Below, piece by piece: positions 26,990 to 36,892 of a DNA stretch of 64,000 nt (position 1 is the stretch's first letter; every line of letters begins with the position of its first letter). The DNA is from Lanius collurio. Its lineage: Eukaryota; Chordata; Aves; Passeriformes; Laniidae. Location of the stretch: assembly GCA_020086605.1 (NCBI GenBank), contig JACBWW010000038.1:6638250-6702249 (forward strand), read 5' to 3'. The notes below the pieces were generated by a model. The model made no database searches and had not been told where the DNA came from. It was given only the letters and a program-made list of their open reading frames with translations. Made by a program: the position numbers and the translations under genes.

Positions 26990-27367
26990 GGGGGCCCACT
27001 CAGCACAAGCTATCTTTATTTTTCCCCAGTCGGTGAGTTTGTATCGTGATTGCTTTTTAACATGGTTTCAAGCTTTGTTCGTTTTCGCTTTAAACTGCAT
27101 TGCCTCTGCTTTGTTTGTTTCAAAATCCGAGTCAGTCTCCGATAGTTCGTTACAGCTATCGGAGCTGCTCTGGCTTGGTTCAGAGGTGGAATTCGACGGC
27201 CAGCGCACTTCCGGGTTTCTGTGCCTTTTTGTGCGGCTCCAGCCCTGCTCCTCGCTTCGGGGGTGGTGCTGCTCCCGCCCCCTGGGCTTGCCCTGCCTCC
27301 CGCAGGGGGAGGTCTCTCCCTTAAATGGTAGCGGCATTGAGCGTGGCTCCCGATTGGGCATGCTCTC

Positions 27368-28123
27368 TAGTGCCTCTTCCCGCGCATGCGCATCCGTGAG
27401 CACTCGCGGCTCCGACCCGTTCCTGCCACGGACATCCAGGCCCCACCCATCCCCTTTGTTGTCAGCACCATGTTTGGCTCTGTACCGGGGGGGAGAGGCA
27501 CCCACGCCTCTTCCCCTGCTGCACGCTCGGCACCTCTGGCCTCTTCCATCAGTTCTTCCCAAAAAGCTTGCGTGCATTGCTGCGCCTCCCGCACGGTATC
27601 GCTGATCGGTGGTGAAGAAAAGGATGGGGAAAACGCGATTTTTTTGCGAGGTTTCTGTGGGGGGGCATGGGCTCGGGGGGGGGGTCAGGGGGTTCTCTGG
27701 GGGCCCTGGGGAGTTTGGATTCGGGCTCGGGGAGGAGGGAAACGCGCCCGGTCCCCACAGATCTCAGCTCTCGGGCAAACCGCTCTCGGGGCAGGTCTGG
27801 GTGGTTGCTCCCACCCCCAGCTTTGGAGTGGCTAATAAACATACACGTGCGGCACTCCAAGTTTCTTCTTCTTGTATCGCTTTGCGTAAGGCTTGTTCTA
27901 CCTTTCCCCATGCTTTAAGACTTTTTCTGCTGCCAGAGGCTTTTGTGTCCTCAGCTAATGCAGCTGTACATTTCTCCCACTCTTCCGAATGCAATATTTC
28001 TACAGGACGTTCAATCGCCCCAAGCTCTAGGAGCCTTGCAATAGCAAGATGAAAATCCTTAAGCTTGCATTCAATCGCCCACTGCTTATAAATCGACTCT
28101 TTTACCTTCGCTATTGCATCCAT
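27368..28123 (-). pseudogene. ERV-A gag matrix-like and proline-rich region, broken
   Basis: A frame from 28,123 to 27,764 encodes a matrix-like domain: a lysine-rich start (MDAIAKVKESIYKQWAIEC), then LLELGAIERPVEIL and SLKAWGKVEQALRKAI, a layout like alpharetroviral matrix proteins. It terminates after about 119 residues. Overlapping frames below (27,911-27,549) contain a proline run (PREPPDPPPEPMPPH) like a late-domain or p10 region, so frameshifts divide the gene. It joins the capsid start at about 27,050. Family placement rests on pattern only. Confidence 0.65.
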
Positions 28124-28223
28124 GACGATAGCTGGTACGGGAACGTCTTCCCCGCCTGGAGTCAGGCTTTTGCCGCTCCGGCCGCTGTTTCTCGTCCAGG
28201 TGAATCCCGTTACCGGAGTTGAT

Positions 28224-28241
28224 TCCTGGGTTTCGGCACCA
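28224..28241 (-). other. ERV-A primer binding site, tRNA-Phe type
   Basis: On the minus strand TGGTGCCGAAACCCAGGA, which as I recall the consensus differs at one position from the complement of the tRNA-Phe 3' end. It is followed by an untranslated leader up to the gag start at 28,123. There is no LTR on its outer side: the next bases are the CAGTTT duplication and host intron. Confidence 0.85.
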
Positions 28242-28377
28242 CAGTTTCTTTGCTAGAGTTGTGAATTCCACTTCCGGAGGAGCAGACCTAACTTTAGGGA
28301 GCTGCTGTCTCTGGTTGCCCTCAAAAGTCTTTTTGAGGGATGGGGTCTCACTAAGATTCTCTTCTTAGCTTCCCCAG

Positions 28378-28482
28378 AGAAGTCCAGTCTGGAGTCCTAG
28401 AGGTTATTTCTCCTCCTGCTTCTTATTATCCAGACCTTTCCAACCTGAAGAAAACACTTGGAGATTCTGAGGACAGAGTAAG
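28378..28482 (+). CDS. MGAT4D: MGAT4D exon 6: EVISPP..YYPDL block
   Basis: 35 codons' worth (105 bp), phase 2 to 2, residues about 192-227. It encodes [20 protein letters not shown] and [15 protein letters not shown], a hallmark of the GnT-IV family. Acceptor ttccccag|AGAAG, donor GTAAG|GTAAGA. It lies 137 bp from the PBS end of ERV-A, yet is intact. Confidence 0.95.
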
Positions 28483-29785
28483 GTAAGATAGCTATATAAA
28501 ACCTAAGAACTTTTACTAAGAGTGTAAAATGGAAAATTCAGAAAAAGTCAGCATTATCTGAGCTGATAATGTTTTTGCATTTCAGAGCTAAAGTACCTCA
28601 ATTGTACTTGTAAAAAAAATTTACGGGGGGGATCTTGAGAAAAGCTGTGCTGCACATCAGCTTCAGGGTAAGAGCCAAGGCATCTCCTTTGGGTCTTGAC
28701 TCTAAGCATCCAACAGGTTTTAAACCAGATGGATAATGCCAATAGGCAATAGGCTATTTCATCTAGTCATAAAGGAAAAAAAAATAGAAAAATCTTTAAA
28801 GTAATTCATAAGGAAGAGGCTCTGTGAACATACAGAGGAAACCCCATATGGCCCTCTATCTAACTACTGACAGCTACTGTGGGTTTAATTAATGACCTAA
28901 TTTTGGTGATCATCGACTTTTTATCTACCGTTAATATATCCTAAATGGTGGTTTCATTCACTCATGTGCCCCAAATTCACTCAGACAGAGATTATAACCT
29001 AAAAAACAATTATTTATTGGAGGAAAGTAATTTTCTTTCAACCAGCAATAACTAATTTATCAGAAGCCACTGCAACAAAGCAGCAAGAGAGTTGCAGTAC
29101 TGAGAGTTTAGGCTGGAGGAAATCAGCTAGTATATTTATAAGTATGTGTGTATGTATATTGTCTTTATAGATAAACCTTATGTGTTTATACCATAGACCA
29201 TAAACAAGTTTACATACTTATAATTTAGTTTTAGATATGATTAGATTTGTATCAGTTACATTTTTATGTTAATTAAATACTGATAAATTGCTCTCTAATC
29301 TTTCAGTGTTGATTATCAAACATCAACTTCGTCTTCTGGTAAAATGAGACACTGTCCAAAATATGTGTTTATATTTAAACCTGAAAATTAAGTTTTTCAA
29401 CCTGCTTTTGGGCTTTTCGTATGTAAAGCCACTTACATTTTCATCTTTAAATAATCCATGTGTGTTTACCTCTACTCTTCATAAAATGAATAGAATCTTT
29501 TAAGTCATTTGACATGAACAACTTGTTAGACGTTTTGTTTCAAGCTCCATTGACAGAGATCTTTTTTTTTAATTTAATGTTACCTTTTATAGGAAAATCA
29601 AATTATTTACAAATGTTTACATGGATTTTAGAGGAATGCTTTTGCACTTAACAATGGGTTAGAATACTCAACCTTACAATTTTATTGTAGAGACAAAAAT
29701 GCAGAGCATTAGAAGTTCTCTTATTATAGAAATAACCCTTGCAACCCCCTCAAAAAGCTCATCAGAATTTGCTGCTTATGTTTAG
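28483..29785 (+). other. MGAT4D: MGAT4D intron 6
   Basis: 1.3 kb, AT-rich. No repeat or gene recognised. Confidence 0.75.
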
Positions 29786-29861
29786 GTGGAGAACTAAACA
29801 GAATTTGGATTATAGCTTTTTAATGCTGTATGCTCAACCTAAGGGAACATTTTATTTACAG
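29786..29861 (+). CDS. MGAT4D: MGAT4D exon 7: [10 protein letters not shown] block
   Basis: 76 bp, phase 2 to 0, residues to 252. It encodes [18 protein letters not shown] and PKGTFYLQ, which leads into the LEDD motif of exon 8. Acceptor tgtttag|G, donor TTACAG|GTATGT. Confidence 0.95.
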
Positions 29862-31325
29862 GTATGTCCATATTATCATTAAGTAGCAGCAATACCTCTG
29901 TACTGATGATTAGCTTTGGCAATTTTAATTTGTTTCAAAGGCCTCAATAAAACCAGCAATCTTTGTCATCTTCTGTGTATTTTGCCCGTGCTCTTTACAA
30001 GCACACACAAATTTCTGTATTTATATACATCTTACAGCCAGGTACTATTTGATTAAAACCATCTCTACCTTCCTGTCATTTGTGAGGTTGAATAGCAAGG
30101 TAATTAAAGCATGAAGTCCTTATTTGATTCAGTTAAGAAAGTCAGGGTTTAATAGCTTTTTACTTACTGCAGCCAGGAAAAACAGTGGTGATAGGTCTAC
30201 ATTATAGCCCAGATGACAATGAACTGAAATCTTTCACACAGGGAAACACCAGTAGAGTGATACTTGGGATAATGTTAAGTACAAGTTGGTAGAGATCCTT
30301 AATTCTCCAGAAGATTTTGAGAAGAAGATCCCCATGTATTTAACCTTAGCTTTAACCATCATTCTAGATTTGTGCTAATTTGCACTCCATAAAGATCATA
30401 ATCACCACCAAAGATTCCCAAATTTTTAAGAGCTGTTCAATCATGTAACTGGTCTATAAAATTTACATAGCTCATTAATGTGAACAGTTTTTTAAAAAGC
30501 TCAGAAGAGCATTTTGCCTCAGAGTCTGTATTCCATAAGGACGTCACAGGATTCCTGGAAGCAGAAGACTGCCGGACCTGGCATCTCCTACATTTTTTCT
30601 CAGGATTCAACACAAACACATTTGAGCTGGGCTACTTAAGAGTCCCCATACTTTGTTCTCAAATGTGGAATAGGTGCTCTGGAGGCAGGGGGGCAAACAA
30701 AAATGCTGTCTTTTGAACAGTTATGGTTTAATGGAAAATGAAGTATTTTCCTGTGGTTTTTGTATATTTTTAAGAACATTATCCAAGTTTACTGAGTGCA
30801 CTAGAGCATTAAGGCATAGGAAACCTGGTGAAGTGAAACGTTGATGTTGCCAGACACTTGATGTCCCTTCCTGTTACAAAGTTCTCCAAGCATTCATGTT
30901 TGTGCACAATGACTTACTTATGTATTTGTATTTCTAAAGGAATTTGAGAACGTGTGTTTTCTTATCTGAGACATTATATAAGGACTGAACTGTGTTATTA
31001 AGAGAAAAGCCCGGGTTGTGGTGGTTTGGTGGGAGTTATGTTTGCTTTCAGACTTTTCTTGAAAAGAAACTATACTTTTCTCATACCATTCATCACACTG
31101 TTCCTACAATACCCTGTTCTTCATTTGTATGTCCAGCCTGCATCTGCTCCTGTAGCACAGGTGCTAGTCTGCCCAAAAACTACTCTGTAGAGTGCAGGCA
31201 AAAAGAATGAACACTTGCTGCCATAAACTTAGTTAAGTCCTCTCTCTATTTAGAAGTCTTGTGTTAAAGGAAAGAAAATAACTTAAAACTACTTTTCCTT
31301 AGCCTGGTACAAAGATTTACTACAG

Positions 31326-31951
31326 TGTAGGGTCTGACAAGGCCCTGTCCTGGCAGGTAGCCCTTATTTAGATAAAGGGAACTGCAAAATCTCCAGACGT
31401 GGGGTCTGACAGGCCCCTGCCCTGGCAGGAAGGCCTGGAGATAAGGAGGTCACACAATCCCCCTGCAGGCCCCTCTTTTTGGTTATGGCGAGAGAAGACA
31501 GACCCATGATCCTCTAGGAAACTATATGTAAAATACCCTAATACCCATTAGTTTCTCACCCTTTCACACCCACCTCTGTACCCCCATAAAAGAGATCCCT
31601 CTACCTCAAGTTGGGAGAGGATCTGTCTCTGGTCACCCCTTTGTGGAAGATGGAAGAATAAAGCGACTTCTGTGGAACCACCAGAAGGACCTCTCCTCTC
31701 TCTATCCGGGCCTGGCCATGGGGGTTTGCCTTGCCTTGCAGAGCTGAAATCACTCGCTAAATCACTAAAGAGCTGATGGCCTGCTGAGCCAGGCATCTCT
31801 GCAGGCAACCCCGGCCGACAGCTGAGAGAAGCCACGACCCCCTGGGAGACGGTTCCTCACGGGATCACCTCTCTGAGTTGGCCATGGCTTCTTGGGTCTG
31901 AGCCTCAGACCCCAGCCAGCACCGGCCGGGCAAACCTCCAGCCGTATTACA
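31326..31951 (+). repeat. ERV-B 5' LTR
   Basis: Begins TGTAGGGTCTGAC and ends TATTACA, with TGTA/TACA terminal inverted repeats. U3 contains a direct repeat of the GGGTCTGACA...CCCTG..CTGGCAGG unit (near 31,329 and 31,402). CCCATAAAAGAG (about 31,581) is a TATA box, and AGAATAAAGCG (about 31,655) is the polyadenylation signal. Being in the sense orientation, this LTR could drive or end MGAT4D-strand transcripts. Confidence 0.9.
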
Positions 31952-31956
31952 TTACC

Positions 31957-31974
31957 TGGCACTCGAACAGTCCA
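31957..31974 (+). other. ERV-B presumed primer binding site
   Basis: TGGCACTCGAACAGTCCA starts with the TGG expected of a PBS, five bases after the LTR end. I could not assign it confidently to a tRNA. Confidence 0.5.
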
Positions 31975-32215
31975 CTGGACTCTCGTCCATGGTTTGAGCA
32001 GCGTCCTGAACCACTTCAGGACAGAATCCGCCGTTCGCAGCTCCAGCTTTCTCTGAAGAGCCCCCCTGCGTTGTAGCAGAGACTCTCCTGAGAAGACAGT
32101 TCAAGACCCTCGCCTCACAGCTACGAGGAAGAACCTCCTGAGGATCGAACTGACCAGGCCGCCCACTTAGCAGACATTTCGGGACTTCAAAGGAGCCAGC
32201 AACGCCAGAAGATAT

Positions 32216-32217
32216 GT
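32216..32217 (+). promoter_or_regulatory. ERV-B leader splice donor (predicted)
   Basis: gatat|GTAAGTG in the untranslated leader before gag is a near-consensus donor placed where retroviruses splice to env. In this intron it could also splice to MGAT4D exon 8. Confidence 0.5.
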
Positions 32218-32311
32218 AAGTGAACGAAACTCAAGGCTCCTCTCTCTAGCACGCACCTCTATTTTCTATAAGTCCCTGTTTTTTTGGGGTTTTTTTCTCT
32301 TTTTCTGCTAA

Positions 32312-33402
32312 GTGGTGCAAAAAGAATTCTACAGTGGTAGACCATCAACTACAAAGATGTGGGAACCTATTCCATACAAAGAAATTCAAGAACTTTGCAA
32401 GGCAGCAAAAGAACATGGGAGAGGATCACATTATTTTAGAAACTTATTGGAAGCCACCTTCTCCTCCTACACGTTGTATCACATGATAAAAGAAACATTA
32501 TGGGTTGCATTCTTACTTCAGCAGAATACTTGTTATGGGATAGGCATTGGAAAAGACATTTAAAAACGTCATCCGACACCTATGCTAAAGATGCAAATCA
32601 GACTGGTTGGACAATTGAACAATTAGCTGGAGAAGGTGACCTCCAAAAGCCATTAGACCAGGCTACCACCTTACCTGAGGCAGCATTACAAGGCATAACT
32701 ATTGCAGCAAAAACATCGCTGTTTTTAACTCCCGATGACTCTGTTCCTACACAACACTTTGCTAACATCAAACAGTCAGTTGACGAAAGTTTTATTAAGT
32801 TCGTTGATCGTTTAAAAATGAGCTTAGACAAACAGATAGAGAGTCCAGATGGACGAAAAGAACTTTTAAGTAAACTTGCTATGGTGAATGCTAATGAGCA
32901 ATGTAAAGCTATCTTAAGGGGTTTATCCCTGGACACAGAACCTACCATTGAACGAATGGTTGAAACTTGCATGCGCTACACATCCCCTGAGAACACAATG
33001 ACCCAAGCAGTTGCTAAAGGCATTGCAGAAGGGGTTTCAGGTGCATTTGCAATGGCAGTCTCAAAAGAGAATGCCCGTTGCTTCTACTGCGGTGAACCTG
33101 GACACTTCATGAAGGACTGCCCAGAAAGGCCACCTGCCCGAGACCATCGTGTCACCTACCAAAGGCAACAGAGACCGCAGCAACAACAAGAGCATTCAAA
33201 AAAACCCCAAATGAGCATGGTAGGGCCCTGTGCTCAGACAGCAAATCAAAGGCTACTTCTCTCCATCCCACCTGTGAAAGACAGAAGACACCACAGCGCA
33301 CCAGCCCAGGCAATCCCAGAACACATGGGAAGGACCCAACGGAGCGTTACCCTTGGGGACCAGGCGCCAGCTGGTAACGTCGCTGTCACTTTAACTTGTT
33401 GA
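32312..33402 (+). pseudogene. ERV-B gag (capsid and nucleocapsid), matrix missing
   Basis: The remaining frames encode the capsid N-terminal domain (PYKEIQELCKAAKEHGRGS), a frameshift around 32,500, then the capsid C-terminal domain. That includes the major homology region (QSVDESFIKFVDRLKMSLDK) and one zinc knuckle CX2CX4HX4C (CFYCGEPGHFMKDC) before a Gln-rich tail. Matrix and linker coding sequence is absent between the leader and capsid, so the 5' part of gag is deleted. No proper ATG opens the first fragment. Only one zinc knuckle is clear; many relatives have two. Confidence 0.88.
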
Positions 33403-33997
33403 TGACCGCTTTTATCATATCCCTACAGGAAAACATGGACCACGGAACAGCCCATGAGACATTCTCATCCTAGGTGACACCTTCCATGGTCCAGAACAAA
33501 TTTTGGTATTACCAGAAATACAAACAGTGTACTCTGGACAAGAGATTCTTGTCCAGCTTTGTTGCACAGACTCTCCCCTTTTTCTCCCACAGGGAACACC
33601 AATTCCACAGAACCGCCTAGAACAGGTTCCACTCAATCCGACAGCAATGTGGACTGAGAAAGTGGGCTCAAACAAACCAACCATCGAATGCAGTTTGTTC
33701 TGTAAGGGAGAAAGGATCTACCGTCCAGGGATGCTGGACACTGGGGCAGACGTGACCATCATCGCCCGCTCCGAGTGGCCTGAGAATTGGGAACTGGAGC
33801 CAGTGAAAGGTATGATCTCTGGCATCGGTGGAGCTACAGTATCCATGAGGAGCAAACAAAACGTCGTCATCGAAGGACCCAAGGGCAAGATAGCTACCAC
33901 CCGACCATTCGTGGTAAGTGCCCCCATCACCCTATGGGGCAGAGACCTTCTATCCCAGTGGGGAGCAACCCTCGCCATCCCCAGCCAAAATTTCTGA
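33401..33997 (+). pseudogene. ERV-B dUTPase-like remnant and protease
   Basis: The frame starts with a segment resembling a retroviral dUTPase tail: VLPEIQTVYSGQEI where active enzymes have the P-G-x-I-D-x-x-Y-x-G-E motif, then LPQGTPIPQ for the G-x-R-I-A-Q motif. The catalytic Asp is missing, and a TGA lies upstream at about 33,455. Then comes an aspartic protease with the active-site LDTGADVT (near 33,737-33,760), the flap GMISGIGG and the C-terminal WGRDLLSQWG. It ends TTC TGA at 33,995-33,997, directly after the slippery heptamer. Confidence 0.8.
33988..33994 (+). promoter_or_regulatory. ERV-B -1 ribosomal frameshift site (predicted)
   Basis: AAATTTC, a canonical X XXY YYZ heptamer, is in the protease frame (CAA AAT TTC TGA). 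The TGA follows at once. A -1 shift enters the reverse-transcriptase frame (AAA TTT CTG ACT), the usual pro-pol arrangement of betaretroviruses. I did not model a downstream pseudoknot. Confidence 0.75.
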
Positions 33998-36748
33998 CTG
34001 GGGCCACTGAGAAACGCGCACTGCCATCCACTCCTCCACTCACTTGGAAGAGTGACACTCCAGTACAGACAAAACAGTGGCCCCTCTCAAAAGAAAAACC
34101 GCACGCATTAGAAGCCTTGGTAGAAGAGCAACTTGCCAAAGGCCACATCACTGAGACCCCCAGCCCTTGGAACTCCCCTGTCTTCGTGCTGAAGAAGCCT
34201 GGCACAAACAGATGGCAACTGCTCCAAGATCTCCGCAAAATCAACGAAGTCATAGAAGACATAGGCCAACTCCAGCCCGGCCTACCTTCACCATCGATGC
34301 TGCCTCGAGACTGGTTGCTTGCCATCATAGACATAAAAGACTGTTTCTTCAGCATTCTGCTCCATCCCCAAGATGCTCCACGGTTTGCTTTCTCCATCCC
34401 TTCCATCAATGACGAAGCCCCACTCAGAAGATACCATTGGCTCGTCCTCCCACAAGGCATGAAAAACAGCCCGACCATCTGCCAGTGGTATGTCGCCCAC
34501 ATCCTGTCCCCCATCAGGGCTGTTCCCAGAAGCAATCATCCACCACTATATGGATGACATCCTCATCTGTGCACCAGAAAAAACTTACTTGGACAGAACT
34601 GTCAAAAAGACAATTGAAACCATAGAAAAAGCAGGGTTCGAGATTCGTGAAGATAAAATACAGCTTTCCAGCCCACGGACTTATCTTGGCCTCCAAATCC
34701 GTGAGAGAACCATTGTTCCCCAGCAACTCGCCATCAGAGACAATCCAAAGATTCTAAGGGACTTACACAGTTTGTGCGGGTCCATCAATTGGATACACCC
34801 CCTACTAGGGGTCACAACAGAAGACCTCACCCCCCTCTTCAACCTTCTCTGTGGCAACAGAGACTTGGACTCTCCACACGCTCTCACGCCTGAAGCCCGA
34901 GATACCATCACCAAAGTCCAGGAAGCCTTGTCTTCACGCCAAGCCCATCGCGTCAAGCCCCACCTGCCTCTCCAGTTTGCTGTCCTGGGTAAGGGCCCCT
35001 CTTACCATGGACTGATCTTCCAGTGGGACCCTCAACTTAGAGACCCTTTGCTAATACTCGAATGGGTCTTTACAAGCAATCAACCTGCAAAGACAATTAC
35101 CACCCCCCAAGAAATGATGGCACTTCTAATAAAAAAGGGCAGAACTCACCTCTGCTCTCTTGCAGGGTGTGAGTTCACGTGCATATACTTGCCATTGACC
35201 ACTGGAGATCTGAAGCATTTGCTCCAGACCAATGAGAGCCTCCAGTTTGCCCTAGATAGCTATACAGGCCAAATTTCCATCCACATGCCAAAACATAGAT
35301 TTTTCAATCATGATGCAGCCTTTAATCTGACCCCAAAATCAGTCCAAAGTCAGACACCTCTCAAAGCTCTGACCATCTTTACTGATGGCTCTGGTTCATC
35401 TCATAAGTCTGTCATAACATGGCAAGACCCAAAGACTCAGAAATGGGAATCTGATGTCCAAGTAGTGGAGGGATCTCCATAGATTGCTGAGCTAGCAGCC
35501 ATCGTCAGAGCCTTTGAGAAATTCAAAGATGAACCTTTCAATCTTGTTACAGACTCAGCTTACGTAGCAGGTATAGCTATGAGGGCTGAACATGCCTTTC
35601 TCAAAGAAGTTTCCAATCCAAAATTATACCAGTTGCTTTCTACATTAATTAATTTAATTTCCCACAGAAATTGCCATGCTGTGCATGTGAGGTCACACAC
35701 CGACCTCCCAGGCCCCATTGCAGAAGGGAACAGGAGAGCAGATGCACTGGCCATGCCATCAGAGACTGCAAACATTCCCAACATCTTCGCCCAGGTAAAA
35801 TTGTCGCATGCATTTTTTCACCAAAACTTGCCTGCCCTCGTCAGAATGTTTAAGCTCTCAAAAGATCAAGCAAAAGCTATCATCGCAACGTGCCCAAACT
35901 GCCAAAACTACCAAACACCATCTATGGGTACCAGAGTTAACCCCTGTGGACTGAACAGCTGCCAATTGTAGCAAACTGATGTAACCCACTTCCCATCTTT
36001 TGGGAAATCTAAGTATGTGCACGTGTCAGTGGACACTTTCTCTGGAGCAGTGTTTGCATCGGTCCACGCAGGAGAAACTGCCAGCCGCGCCACCAAACAC
36101 TTTCTCCTAGCCTTTGCCACCCTGGGAGTTCCTGAAGAAATCAAAACAGACAATGGACCTGCCTACACCTCCCGTAAGTTGAAAGATTTCTTCAACCAAT
36201 GGGGGGTAAAACACAAGACAGGTATACCAGGCAATCCTACAGGGCAGTCCATTGTTAAAAGGACTCACCAAACCATCAAAAGAGTTCTCAATCAGCAACA
36301 GAGAGACACAGAAATTTTGTCTCCTGTTGAAAGACTCTGTAAAGCCCTCTACATCATCAGCTTCCTAAATGGTACATCATCAGAGCCAGATCCCCCCAGT
36401 ACTCCGCCGCTTCTCAAATTCAACCCAAGCCAAGCTCACAGAGAAACCACCAGTGCTGGTGAAAGACCCAGAAACACACCAGATCTCTGGGCCTTTCCAG
36501 TTGATTACTTGGGGGAGAGGCTATGCCTGTGTCCAACTACCATTGAGCCTGAAATGGTTCCCAGGAAAAATAAAGCCATACTCCCATACTCCCTAAGCCC
36601 TGCTCCCACAAACAACAAGAAGAATTCTCCTGAGTCAAACACAGGACCTCCCCAGAACCAGACCAGTTCTGCTTGGAGACAGAGACATCGCCGAATGACC
36701 ACAAACCAGAGAGAAGACCGTCCCATGACACGACAGCAGACAAAGTAG
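33994..36748 (+). pseudogene. ERV-B pol (reverse transcriptase, RNase H, integrase), broken
   Basis: Reverse transcriptase: SPWNSPVFVLKKPGTNRWQL, LPQGMKNSPTICQ, then a frameshift at about 34,510-34,530 before the catalytic YMDD (about 34,550). RNase H: IFTDGSG at about 35,380. An in-frame TAG lies at 35,480-35,482; the frame continues with AELAAI and TDSAY. Integrase: zinc domain (H-x3-H and CPNC), a second in-frame TAG at 35,969-35,971 just before QTDVTHF, the core TDNGPAY, and Lys (AAA, 36,257-36,259) exactly 35 residues after the second catalytic Asp, where the DD35E Glu should be. So polymerase and integrase are both inactive. Confidence 0.92.
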
Positions 36749-36892
36749 AAAGCTGAAAAAGATTCTGCAGCAGCAGCCAAGCCATAGGCCAGACACTGTC
36801 TGACCAAATAGTTAATTCTCAGTATATATGTTACCACCCTTTTTACCCTAAAATGTTCCCCTCCCTCAATCCCTACCAAACCTCCCTAAACC

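Larger units (their letters stand above)
25200..28241 (-). mobile_element. ERV-A: one-LTR defective endogenous retrovirus, antisense to MGAT4D
   Basis: On the minus strand the element reads, from 28,241 downward: PBS, gag fragment, internal deletion, env, polypurine tract, LTR (ending at 25,200). There is only one LTR. A 6-bp direct repeat CAGTTT lies at 25,194-25,199 and at 28,242-28,247, immediately outside the LTR end and immediately outside the PBS. Capsid C-terminal, nucleocapsid, protease, reverse transcriptase and integrase are all missing. Gag resembles alpharetroviral Gag. Env is of the gamma type with a CXXC motif. A 6-bp duplication suits an alpha- or betaretroviral integrase. Several stops and frameshifts make it non-infectious. 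Confidence 0.85.
23807..28377 (+). other. MGAT4D: MGAT4D intron 5, holding ERV-A
   Basis: 4.57 kb, of which 25,200-28,241 is an antisense endogenous retrovirus (listed separately). Only about 130 bp separate the insertion from the exon 6 acceptor, and the retained acceptor (cttccccag at 28,377) is intact. The 1.4 kb before the ERV is ordinary AT-rich intron with a T/G-rich simple tract near 24,660-24,750. Confidence 0.85.

Noticed and set aside
28242..28377. Possible 5' LTR of ERV-A between PBS and exon 6
   Set aside because: Compared with the LTR at 25,200-25,544 I saw no similarity, and the CAGTTT duplication abuts the PBS; treated as host intron.
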